A program made the translations under genes and the position numbers. Below are positions 44,634 to 52,871 of a stretch of DNA of 64,000 bases, one piece after another. The DNA lies in assembly GCA_041392205.1 (NCBI GenBank), contig JAWKMO010000002.1, positions 1-64,000 on the forward strand, in the 5' to 3' direction. Below the pieces are notes generated by a model. It was not told where the DNA came from. It saw only the letters and a list, made by a program, of their open reading frames with translations, and made no database searches. The first letter of the stretch is position 1; each line of letters starts with the position of its first letter. The DNA is from Halomarinibacterium sp041392205. GTDB lineage: Bacteria; Bacteroidota; Bacteroidia; Flavobacteriales; Flavobacteriaceae.

Positions 44634-44861
44634 AATGTATGTATATATAGCTCTTTTATAGAAAAAGAGACGAAGATGAAACTTTTTTTAAAAAAGTAAA
44701 GATACCTTATTTTGGATAATTAATACCTATTTGCTTAAACATTCCATGCCTATAAAGTTTGTTAACAAAAATTAAACCTAGATTACATTTCTTATTGTAG
44801 TGAAACCAAAGAAATAGTACCTTAGCCTATTCAAACAATTTTTGATCAATTTTATAGACTT
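44634..44861. other. Divergent spacer between ricT and recA
   Basis: AT-rich spacer holding the promoters of both genes. A possible -7 region CTATAAAGTTTG precedes recA by about 100 bp. I do not recognise an SOS box; the LexA site of this group is not known to me. Confidence 0.4.
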
Positions 44862-45869
44862 ATGAGTACCGAAAAAGACGCAAAACTAAAAGCCCTTAAA
44901 TTAACCCTCGATAAATTAGATAAAACTTACGGAAAAGGCACCGTTATGAAAATGGGGGATGCTGCTGTTCAAAAAGTAGAGGTAATTTCTACAGGTTCCC
45001 TAGGGCTTGATGTTGCCTTAGGAGTTGGCGGGTATCCGCGCGGGAGAGTTATTGAAATTTACGGTCCAGAGTCTTCTGGAAAAACCACCCTAACGCTACA
45101 CGCTATGGCAGAGGCACAAAAAAAAGGAGGATTGGCTGCTTTTATAGATGCCGAACATGCTTTTGACAGAGCTTATGCAGAAAAATTAGGGGTAGATATT
45201 GAAAATCTTATTATTTCTCAACCCGATAATGGGGAGCAAGCACTGGAAATTGCAGATAACTTAATACGCAGTGGTGCCATAGACATTATTATTATAGATT
45301 CGGTTGCAGCCTTAACCCCTAAAAGTGAAATTGAAGGTGAAATGGGAGACAGTAAAATGGGGCTACACGCTAGGTTAATGTCGCAAGCCCTTCGAAAATT
45401 AACAGGCTCCATTAGCAAAACAAATTGTACCGTAATCTTTATAAACCAATTGCGTGAAAAAATTGGAGTTATGTTTGGCAACCCAGAAACAACAACAGGA
45501 GGAAATGCCTTAAAATTTTATGCCTCCATCCGTTTGGACATTCGAAGGTCTACACAAATTAAGGACACTTCTAGCGAATCGGTAGGAAATAGAACCCGCG
45601 TTAAAGTTGTAAAGAATAAAGTCGCTCCTCCATTTAAAACCGCCGAGTTTGACATTATGTATGGAGAGGGTATTTCTAAAGTAGGTGAAATTATTGATTT
45701 AGGTGTAGATTTTGAAATTATCAAAAAAAGTGGGTCATGGTTTAGCTATGAGGACACAAAGCTGGGGCAGGGACGCGATGCTGTTAAGACGCTTTTGCTT
45801 GACAATCCAGAGTTAATGGAAGAATTAGAACAAAAAATAAAAGAAGCTATCGCTACCGTTTCATCATAA
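44862..45869 (+). CDS. recA: Recombinase RecA
   Basis: A 335-residue RecA with Walker A GPESSGKT at residues 68-75, Walker B IIIIDSVAAL, the L1 loop SQALRKLTGSI, the L2 loop GVMFGNPETTTGGNALKF and the acidic-basic C-terminus. It forms the strand-exchange filament in homologous recombination and repair. It is transcribed divergently from ricT. An ECF sigma factor gene follows after 105 bp but is probably a separate unit. Confidence 0.98.
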   Translation: MSTEKDAKLKALKLTLDKLDKTYGKGTVMKMGDAAVQKVEVISTGSLGLDVALGVGGYPRGRVIEIYGPESSGKTTLTLHAMAEAQKKGGLAAFIDAEHAFDRAYAEKLGVDIENLIISQPDNGEQALEIADNLIRSGAIDIIIIDSVAALTPKSEIEGEMGDSKMGLHARLMSQALRKLTGSISKTNCTVIFINQLREKIGVMFGNPETTTGGNALKFYASIRLDIRRSTQIKDTSSESVGNRTRVKVVKNKVAPPFKTAEFDIMYGEGISKVGEIIDLGVDFEIIKKSGSWFSYEDTKLGQGRDAVKTLLLDNPELMEELEQKIKEAIATVSS

Positions 45870-45974
45870 AATAATATTCTCATACGCAACCTAACACCAT
45901 GACTTGTATCTATTCTTTGTAAAGTTAATTGGGAAGGGTTGCCTACTGTAAATGAGTAGCTTAACACTAACCTA

Positions 45975-46505
45975 TTGACTTTAGAAGAGCTCATAATACA
46001 ATGTAAGAAGCAAGATGCAAAGGCGCAAGAAGTTCTCTATAAGGAATATTCGCGTATTTTATTCGGAATTTGTTTAAAATACTCCCCCAATAGAACGGAA
46101 GCTGAAGACAGTTTGCAAGATGCTTTTATCACTATTTTTAAACGTATTGAGCAGTTTGAAGGAAAGGGTTCTTTTGAAGGCTGGATGAAACGAATTACTG
46201 TAAACACAGTCCTTCAAAAATACCGAAAGAAAAAAACTTTCGATATTTCCAACGAACAACAAATTGAAGATGCCGAAGTTGAAATAGTACAGGAAGCTAT
46301 TCCTCTGGATTACCTTTTAAAGATTATTCAGGAATTGCCAGACCGGTATCGATTGGTTTTTAACCTTTATGTAATGGATGGATATTCGCATAAAGAAATA
46401 GGAGAAATGTTAGGAATTAGTGATGGTACGTCTAAATCTAACCTAGCGAGAGCTAGAGGAATTTTAAAAACGAAAATAGAAGATTACAAAGAAAAATTAC
46501 AATAA
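45975..46505 (+). CDS. ECF-type RNA polymerase sigma factor
   Basis: The 176-residue protein has region 2 (CLKYSPNRTEAEDSLQDAFI, helix FKRIEQFEGKGSFEGWMKRI) and region 4 (LPDRYRLVFNLYVMDGYSHK, EIGEMLGISDGTSKSNLARA), with no extra domain. The start is TTG at 45975, which gives the usual MTLEELIIQCKKQD N-terminus. The next gene encodes a membrane-anchored protein with a cytoplasmic N-terminus, its probable anti-sigma factor. Confidence 0.92.
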   Translation: MTLEELIIQCKKQDAKAQEVLYKEYSRILFGICLKYSPNRTEAEDSLQDAFITIFKRIEQFEGKGSFEGWMKRITVNTVLQKYRKKKTFDISNEQQIEDAEVEIVQEAIPLDYLLKIIQELPDRYRLVFNLYVMDGYSHKEIGEMLGISDGTSKSNLARARGILKTKIEDYKEKLQ

Positions 46506-46529
46506 CCTTCCTCCCCACGGAAGACCCCT

Positions 46530-48098
46530 ATGAAAAAGAACACAAACATAGACGACTTTTTTAAAGAACAACTTGGTTCTTTTGAGGTTTCGCCTTCTCC
46601 CGAAGTATGGGACGCTATTAAAGCGAAACTGAAAGAGGAAAAAGAGGATCGCAAAGTCATTCCACTTTGGTGGAAAGTAGGCGGTGTTGCCGCTCTACTG
46701 GCGATTCTTTTAACCGTTTCGGGGGTTTTTCAATCTAAGGAAATCCCAAATAATGCTCCTATTGTTGAAGAAACCATACCAAAAACTGAAAAGGATCCCT
46801 TAATTAAGAGCGACGCACTAATTTTAAAAGACACTGAAAAAAAGACAGGGGATATTGTTTCTGAAAATAAAGACCCAAAAAAAGAAAATGGTATCGATAT
46901 TTCGGAAACCATAAATTCTAATAAACTAAAAAACAACGCTGAAAATTCAGTAACAACCGCAAAAAAATATCAAGCAAATGAACCCCTTACAAAAGAGGCT
47001 TCTGTTATAAAAAACGCAACAGTTAATGATGGAGTAGCGGTTTCGTCCACTTCAAAAACGAAGCAAAAAATATCCAATGAAGTAATTAAAGAAGAGCGTT
47101 GGGATGATAAAATTGCTTCTAAAAAAGAGATAAGTAATGCCGTTGCTAAAGTTGAGAAGACAAATTCAGATAAATTGAATGGCGAAAAGAGTCCTTCTGA
47201 AAAAGAAGAAAAAACAACCATTATCCCCAGCCTTTCTGAAGATGCCGTCGCAAAAGAAGAAAATGTTGAAAAGGTTGAGAAAGATCTTCCGTCTGAAAAC
47301 AAAAAATCCATTTTTGATGCCATAGAGGAAGACAAAGAGAGTATTGCTAAAAAGGAAGATGAAAAATCTAACTCTTATTGGGAAATAACCCCCAATGTGG
47401 GTCCTGTTTTTTATAATAGCATAAATGGTGGGTCTTCTATTTCTCCAGCGTTTGCAGACAATGCACAATCGGGCAACACCAATATAAGTTACGGGGTGCA
47501 GGTAAGTTATGCTATTTCCGATAAGCTTAGTGTACGCACTGGAATAAACAATGTTAATGTAGGATATACTACAGGAGACGTTACCCTTGCTATTGCCCCT
47601 ACTGAAGTTGCTTTAAAAAGTATAAATTATACCACTGAAGGTAAGACGGTTTTAACCGCTTTTGACAAAGGTGCAATTGAAATGTTACCAACAGACCCCA
47701 CTAATCCTTTCTCCCAAGTAACGCAAAAATCCAGTTCTGGCAATGCCGAGATTACACAAAGTATTACTTATTATGAAGTGCCCATGGAATTAAAATATAC
47801 GTTAATTAATAAACGCTTTGGTGTTAATATGATTGGCGGCTTTAGCACCCTATTTCTTGGAAATAATGAAATTTCGGTAAGCGATGGTGACTTTAGAAGT
47901 ACCTTAGGAGAGGCCAATAATTTAAACACGATGAGTTTTTCTACTAATATTGGCTTAGGATTTGATTATAAAATTAGCAAGCGTTTTAAATTTAATATAG
48001 AACCCATATTTAAGTATCAACTTAATCCCTATACTTCCACAGTAGATTTTAATCCTTACTATTTTGGAATTTATAGCGGTTTAAGTTTTAAATTTTAG
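46530..48098 (+). CDS. Membrane-anchored anti-sigma-like protein fused to an outer-membrane-barrel-like domain
   Basis: The 522-residue protein starts with a cytoplasmic segment (NIDDFFKEQLGSFEVSPSPE, VWDAIKAKLKE) of the type found at the N-terminus of sigma-linked proteins in Bacteroidota. One membrane helix follows (about 48-66, WKVGGVAALLAILLTVSGVF), then a Lys/Glu/Ser-rich low-complexity stretch to about residue 285. A C-terminal region resembles a beta-barrel (VGPVFYNSINGGSSISPAFA to NPYYFGIYSGLSFKF). It is cotranscribed with the sigma factor 24 bp upstream. An anti-sigma role is inferred; a barrel attached through an inner-membrane anchor is unusual. A strong terminator follows. Confidence 0.7.
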   Translation: MKKNTNIDDFFKEQLGSFEVSPSPEVWDAIKAKLKEEKEDRKVIPLWWKVGGVAALLAILLTVSGVFQSKEIPNNAPIVEETIPKTEKDPLIKSDALILKDTEKKTGDIVSENKDPKKENGIDISETINSNKLKNNAENSVTTAKKYQANEPLTKEASVIKNATVNDGVAVSSTSKTKQKISNEVIKEERWDDKIASKKEISNAVAKVEKTNSDKLNGEKSPSEKEEKTTIIPSLSEDAVAKEENVEKVEKDLPSENKKSIFDAIEEDKESIAKKEDEKSNSYWEITPNVGPVFYNSINGGSSISPAFADNAQSGNTNISYGVQVSYAISDKLSVRTGINNVNVGYTTGDVTLAIAPTEVALKSINYTTEGKTVLTAFDKGAIEMLPTDPTNPFSQVTQKSSSGNAEITQSITYYEVPMELKYTLINKRFGVNMIGGFSTLFLGNNEISVSDGDFRSTLGEANNLNTMSFSTNIGLGFDYKISKRFKFNIEPIFKYQLNPYTSTVDFNPYYFGIYSGLSFKF

Positions 48099-48140
48099 GT
48101 TAGTTTTTAGTTGGTTAGGTTTGGTTATACCGAACAAAAA

Positions 48141-48174
48141 TGAAAAACCGTTCTTTCGCCATAGAACGGTTTTT
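48141..48174 (+). terminator. Terminator between the sigma operon and the acyltransferase gene
   Basis: A 12-bp stem AAAAACCGTTCT / AGAACGGTTTTT with an eight-base loop, bidirectional between convergent genes. Confidence 0.85.
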
Positions 48175-48912
48175 TTATACCGTAGGGTTCGTAAGTTCGT
48201 TTAAAATAATATCTCGTGTTTGCAAACGCAGCATTCTTTTGTCTTCCATTTCTAAAATTCCTGTGGGTATTATTTTATGGACTTTAACTCGCATTATTCC
48301 TGGACTTCCACTTAAAAATGTATATGAAAATCGTTTTTTATTGTCGTGAAAAGTCATAGGAGCAATAGGAATTTTATGTTCTATTGCCAAGCGGAAAGCC
48401 CCGTCCTTAAATTCGTCTAACACTACTGTTTCCTCTGGGACCCCTCCTTCGGGGAAGATACAAACCCCTAATCCTTGATTTAATTTATGTTGAGCCGCGG
48501 CAAAAACCTCTCTTCTGCTCTTAGGATTGTCTCTATCCACTAAGATACAAGTGCGTTTATAAAAAAACCCGAAAAGAGGAATTTTTGCTAATTCCATTTT
48601 ACCCACAAAAACAAAAGGATTTTTTACCACATGCAACATCAACATAATATCTGTCATGGAAGTATGATTGGCTACAAACATGTAGCTTTTATTATCTTCA
48701 TATTCCACTTCTCTTTTAATAATAGCATAAAACCCCATTCCCATTAAAATAAATTTTGCCCAAAATCTAGCCAATTTGAAAAAAAAAGGGTACCAACGCT
48801 CTTTTAAGATACTTATTATTAAAAGTGGGAAAAGAGCCAGAATAGGAATTAACACCAGTAGGTAAAACCAGATTCTAAAGAGTAAGTAAAAAGGAGATTT
48901 TAAAAATTTCAT
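48175..48912 (-). CDS. 1-acyl-sn-glycerol-3-phosphate acyltransferase
   Basis: A 245-residue PlsC-family enzyme: N-terminal membrane segments (residues 5-35), the acyltransferase HX4D motif NHTSMTD, the substrate motif near RDNPKSRREV, and FPEGG in the third block. It acylates lysophosphatidate in phospholipid synthesis at the inner membrane. It is divergent from trpS. Confidence 0.9.
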   Translation of the reverse strand: MKFLKSPFYLLFRIWFYLLVLIPILALFPLLIISILKERWYPFFFKLARFWAKFILMGMGFYAIIKREVEYEDNKSYMFVANHTSMTDIMLMLHVVKNPFVFVGKMELAKIPLFGFFYKRTCILVDRDNPKSRREVFAAAQHKLNQGLGVCIFPEGGVPEETVVLDEFKDGAFRLAIEHKIPIAPMTFHDNKKRFSYTFLSGSPGIMRVKVHKIIPTGILEMEDKRMLRLQTRDIILNELTNPTV

Positions 48913-48960
48913 TAAGAATCAAAAATACACATTTGCCCTCAGCAAATACTTCAAAAAAAT

Positions 48961-48968
48961 TACCTTTG
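48961..48968 (+). promoter_or_regulatory. -7 promoter element of trpS
   Basis: TACCTTTG, a match to TAnnTTTG, 15 bp before the ATG at 48984. It lies within a longer frame open from 48933, which it argues against. Confidence 0.65.
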
Positions 48969-48983
48969 TCAAAAATAAATTCT

Positions 48984-49955
48984 ATGTCACGCATTTTAAC
49001 AGGCATACAAAGCACTGGGACACCCCATTTAGGGAATATTTTAGGCGCCATTCTTCCTGCCATAGAAATGGCAAATGATCCTAAAAATGAATCTTTTCTG
49101 TTCATTGCAGACATGCATTCTCTTACCCAAATAAAAGATGCCACTTTATTAAAAAACAACACCTACAGTACTGCAGCAACTTGGTTAGCATTTGGGTTAG
49201 ATATAAACAAAACTGTATTTTACAGACAAAGCGACATCCCTCAGGTTACCGAGCTTGCATGGTATTTAAGTTGTTTTTTTCCGTATCAACGACTAACCTT
49301 AGCCCATAGTTTTAAAGATAAAGCAGACCGATTGGAAGATGTAAATACAGGGTTATTTACCTATCCTATGTTAATGGCCGCAGACATCCTTTTATATGAT
49401 GCAACTATTGTCCCAGTAGGTAAAGATCAATTGCAGCATCTTGAAATGACGCGAGATGTGGCGTCTCGATTTCATACTAAAATAAATGCCGAAGTATTTG
49501 TTTTACCAGAAGCCAAAGTTCAAGAAGATACCATGCTTGTTCCCGGTACAGATGGAGAAAAAATGAGTAAATCAAAAAATAATATCATTAATATTTTCTT
49601 GCCAGACAAAGAGCTTCGTAAGCAAATTATGAGTATTCAAACCGATAGTACTCCTCTAGAAGAACCTAAAAATCCAGACACATGTCATGTTTTTTCATTG
49701 TACAAATTACTCGCTTCAGAAAGTGAAATAGTACAAATGCGCCAAAATTATTTAGGCGGCAATTATGGATATGGCCATGCAAAGCAGGCCCTTTTTGAAG
49801 TAGTGCTAAAATATTTTGAAGTACCTAGAGAACGGTATACTTATTATATGCAACACCTCGATGAAATTGACAAGGCATTACAATTTGGCGCAGAAAAAGC
49901 CACTTTTGTTGCTAATGGTGTTTTAGAAAGGGTGCGAAGGCATTTAGGTTATTAA
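48984..49955 (+). CDS. trpS: Tryptophan-tRNA ligase
   Basis: A 323-residue class I synthetase. It has the HIGH-like motif TPHLGN near residue 12, TYPMLMAADILLYDATIVPV, GKDQLQHLEMTRDVA and the KMSKS motif in GEKMSKSKNN. It charges tRNA-Trp. I start it at the ATG at 48984 because the -7 element TACCTTTG lies at 48961-48968. The stop overlaps the stop region of the convergent dprA by 4 bp. Confidence 0.95.
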   Translation: MSRILTGIQSTGTPHLGNILGAILPAIEMANDPKNESFLFIADMHSLTQIKDATLLKNNTYSTAATWLAFGLDINKTVFYRQSDIPQVTELAWYLSCFFPYQRLTLAHSFKDKADRLEDVNTGLFTYPMLMAADILLYDATIVPVGKDQLQHLEMTRDVASRFHTKINAEVFVLPEAKVQEDTMLVPGTDGEKMSKSKNNIINIFLPDKELRKQIMSIQTDSTPLEEPKNPDTCHVFSLYKLLASESEIVQMRQNYLGGNYGYGHAKQALFEVVLKYFEVPRERYTYYMQHLDEIDKALQFGAEKATFVANGVLERVRRHLGY

Positions 49956-51061
49956 ACCACCTGAAACATTTTCCCTGGCAAGGGTCTCACGACTCCTTTC
50001 AATTCCATAGTAAGTAATATTGAGGCCATTTTAAAAGTAGGAAAGTTGCAGTCCAGTGCAATACTATCTAGTCCTTCTTTGTCCTTTTGCTTCAAATAAT
50101 TCCAAACTATGTTTTCTTCTTCGGTTAATTCCACAAAAAGTTCTGTTTGTTTTGGCAGGCTTTTCTTTATATCAATTTCCCATCCTAAATGGTATAGTAT
50201 ATCGGCAGCAGAGTTTAACAAGTGTGCCTGTTGCCCTTTAATTAAATTATTACATCCTTGACTGTAGATATCGGTGGTTCTTCCGGGTACTGCAAAAACT
50301 TCACGATGATACGAATTTGCAATATCTGCCGTAACTAAGCTCCCTCCTTTATCGGCAGATTCAATAACAATGGTCGCTTCACTTAAGCCCGCGATAATTC
50401 GATTTCGTTTTAAAAAATTGGTTTTATCGAAAGGGTCATTGCTCCAAAATTCGCTTATAAAACCTCCATTTTCATTTATTCTAGCAACATACCTTTTATG
50501 CGTTTTGGGATACATTTGGTCAAATCCATGGGCTAAGCATCCAATGGTTTGTAACCCCAAGTCCATTGCCTTTTTTTGAGCAGTAATGTCGATACCATAG
50601 GCAAATCCGGATATAATTACAGGTTTTAAAGGCGCAAGATCTTCGAGTAGTTTTTCACAAAATGCCATCCCATAGGGAGTAGCATTTCTAGTCCCTACAA
50701 TACTAATTAATTTTTTGTTTTGAATATCAATATTTCCTTTTTGAAAAAATAAGATAGGCCCATCCAAACAATGTTTTAGACCTTCTGGATAGTTTTTTTC
50801 CAAAAAATAACAACATTCAATTTGGTTATCTTCAATATAGGCAAGCTCGGTTTCGGCTTGTGGTAATTGGGTATCGAGGGATAATTCTTTCAGTTTAATT
50901 CGTCCAATCCCGTCAATTTTTAACAGGTTTGATTTCTTTTCTTTAAAAATTCCTTCAGCAGAACCTATAGTAGTAATTAATTTTTTAGCGGAAACATCCC
51001 CTAAATTTGGAACTCTTTGTAAGGCAAGAGTATATAATAATTCCTTTTTTGTTAGTATCAT
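49952..51061 (-). CDS. dprA: DNA-processing protein DprA
   Basis: A 369-residue DprA: an N-terminal helix-hairpin-helix region (NLGDVSAKKLITTIGSAEGI and LLKIDGIGRIKL), a Rossmann-like core (SIVGTRNATPYG, ISGFAYGIDITAQKKA, GGSLVTADIANSYHREVFAV, GCNNLIKGQQA), and a C-terminal winged helix. It binds incoming single-stranded DNA and loads RecA during natural transformation; many bacteria keep it without known competence. It is convergent with trpS and divergent from the HU-like gene. Confidence 0.93.
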   Translation of the reverse strand: MILTKKELLYTLALQRVPNLGDVSAKKLITTIGSAEGIFKEKKSNLLKIDGIGRIKLKELSLDTQLPQAETELAYIEDNQIECCYFLEKNYPEGLKHCLDGPILFFQKGNIDIQNKKLISIVGTRNATPYGMAFCEKLLEDLAPLKPVIISGFAYGIDITAQKKAMDLGLQTIGCLAHGFDQMYPKTHKRYVARINENGGFISEFWSNDPFDKTNFLKRNRIIAGLSEATIVIESADKGGSLVTADIANSYHREVFAVPGRTTDIYSQGCNNLIKGQQAHLLNSAADILYHLGWEIDIKKSLPKQTELFVELTEEENIVWNYLKQKDKEGLDSIALDCNFPTFKMASILLTMELKGVVRPLPGKMFQVV

Positions 51062-51166
51062 TAAAAAGCGGGGGGGAGTTGCTCAAAAATAGACAAATTT
51101 TTATTTGTTGAAAAGTTCCTAATAGAACAGTTGATTGTCGTTTAAAAAAAATATAAGTTTGTTTTA

Positions 51167-52090
51167 ATGGATTTGTCAACTTATATAAAGGATTTATTGT
51201 TTCGATACGAGTGTGTCATTGTCCCCGGTTTTGGTGCCTTTTTAACTCAATACCGAAGCGCTCAAATTGAGGCAAATAACACCTTTTACCCTCCAGGTAA
51301 GACCCTTTCTTTTAATGCACAATTGCAAACCAACGACGGTATTTTGGCTCATTATGTAGCTTCTTTAGAAAAATGCAGTTATGAAGTGGCCTTGCAGAAA
51401 ATAAGAAACTTTACCAAGGAACTTTCCTTACAACTCCTGGAAGGGAAAACGATTATTTTGAAAAACATTGGAGAATTTTCTTTGAATAAAGAACAAAAAA
51501 TCCAGTTTAATCCTTCCAATAAAGAAAATTTTAGCCCCGCTTCTTTTGGGCTTTCTTCATTTTTCTTTCCACAAATTGAAAGAGAAAACCAATTGGTTTA
51601 TACCAAACAGGATGCTACCTCCCAAGAAGAAAACAAAACCAAAATTCCCTATATGCGCTATGCTGCCATTGGATTGCTTGCCATTACTTTGGGTAGTTTT
51701 AGTGGGTTAAAAATCTATGAGAGTGAGGTAGAAAAATATAATCTTAGTGAAAGAAAAAAAGCAGATGCCCTTTTAGAAACTCAAATTCAAGAAGCTACTT
51801 TTATTATTGACGTATTTCCCGCAGCAAATATTGCTATCCCCAAGGAAAAAGGAAATTATCATATCGTTGCGGGAGCATTTAGGATTGAAGAAAACGCACA
51901 AAAAAAAGTCGCACAACTAATCCAAAAAGGATTTGCAGCAAAAATGATAGGAGTTAATAAATATGGCTTGCATCAGGTAATTTATAGCTCTCATCAAGAT
52001 AGGATGGAGGCTTTAAAGGTGCTTCAATCGATTAAAAATACTGAAAATAAAGAAGCTTGGCTATTGGTTCAAGAAATACCTCAATACTAA
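51167..52090 (+). CDS. HU-CCDC81-like and SPOR-domain membrane protein
   Basis: The 307-residue protein starts with two HU-like domains of the bacterial CCDC81 type (YIKDLLFRYECVIVPGFGAF, and the second with KTIILKNIGEFSLNKEQ). A linker and one membrane helix follow (about 163-181, YAAIGLLAITLGSFSGLKI), then a periplasmic part that ends in a SPOR-like repeat (YHIVAGAFRIEENAQKKVAQ). SPOR domains bind denuded peptidoglycan at division sites. The HU-like part is cytoplasmic and may bind protein or DNA. The neighbourhood with dprA recurs in Bacteroidota in my recollection. Confidence 0.85.
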   Translation: MDLSTYIKDLLFRYECVIVPGFGAFLTQYRSAQIEANNTFYPPGKTLSFNAQLQTNDGILAHYVASLEKCSYEVALQKIRNFTKELSLQLLEGKTIILKNIGEFSLNKEQKIQFNPSNKENFSPASFGLSSFFFPQIERENQLVYTKQDATSQEENKTKIPYMRYAAIGLLAITLGSFSGLKIYESEVEKYNLSERKKADALLETQIQEATFIIDVFPAANIAIPKEKGNYHIVAGAFRIEENAQKKVAQLIQKGFAAKMIGVNKYGLHQVIYSSHQDRMEALKVLQSIKNTENKEAWLLVQEIPQY

Positions 52091-52164
52091 CACTTCTCCT
52101 TTCTATTTTTTTGCAATTCTTTACTTTAGGTTAAATAGTTTTTACCTTTACCAAAATTTTAAAA

Positions 52165-52677
52165 ATGGAGCCCAAAACACCCAAGGATTCTAGAACTATT
52201 ATTACAGATTTAGTACTTCCAAGTGAGACAAACCCCATAGGAAATATGTTTGGTGGCGAATTACTTGCAAGAATGGATCGAGCTGCCAGTATTGCCGCAA
52301 GAAGGCATAGCCGTAGAATTGTTGTTACAGCTTCTGTAAATCATGTGGCCTTTAATAAAATGATTCCTTTGGGAAGTGTAGTTACTGTAGAGGCTCAAGT
52401 TTCTAGAGCCTTTAAAAGTTCTATGGAAGTGTTTATGGATGTTTGGATTGAAGACAGAGAAAGCGGTCTTCGAAGTAAAGCAAATGAAGCCATTTATACT
52501 TTTGTTGCGGTAGACGAGATGGGCAGTCCCGTAGGAGTTCCAGAACTTATTCCCGAAACCGAACTTGAAAAACAACGGTTTAATGCTGCTTTGCGAAGAA
52601 AACAACTTAGTTTAGTGCTTGCTGGTAAAATGAAGCCTTCGGAAGCTACCGAGCTAAAAGCAATTTTCGTGGATTAA
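52165..52677 (+). CDS. Acyl-CoA thioesterase, hotdog fold
   Basis: The 170-residue protein carries the hotdog core NPIGNMFGGELLARMDRAAS with the catalytic Asp in the long helix, VTASVNHVAFNKMIPLGSVV and KANEAIYTFVAVDEMG. It resembles the YciA/BFIT group of acyl-CoA thioesterases. It probably hydrolyses medium- or long-chain acyl-CoA in the cytoplasm; the exact chain length is not shown by sequence. Confidence 0.88.
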   Translation: MEPKTPKDSRTIITDLVLPSETNPIGNMFGGELLARMDRAASIAARRHSRRIVVTASVNHVAFNKMIPLGSVVTVEAQVSRAFKSSMEVFMDVWIEDRESGLRSKANEAIYTFVAVDEMGSPVGVPELIPETELEKQRFNAALRRKQLSLVLAGKMKPSEATELKAIFVD

Positions 52678-52871
52678 GAAACCCCTTCATTTAACATAAT
52701 TGTTTTCCTTATTTAAAATGTTTATTGATATATTTGATAGCTTTAACTATTTTAAGCCTTTTAAATTCAATAACAGACGATTATGAAATGCCCATTTACA
52801 CACTTTACAAACCCGCCGAAGATGAAAACAAAGGGCATTCCATCTTCTGCATTATCAAATATTTTATCCCG

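Noticed and set aside
52725..52871. Upstream extension of the subtilase frame.
   Set aside because: It removes the signal peptide from the N-terminus, and the residues look like spacer DNA; the ATG at 52872 gives a clean signal sequence.
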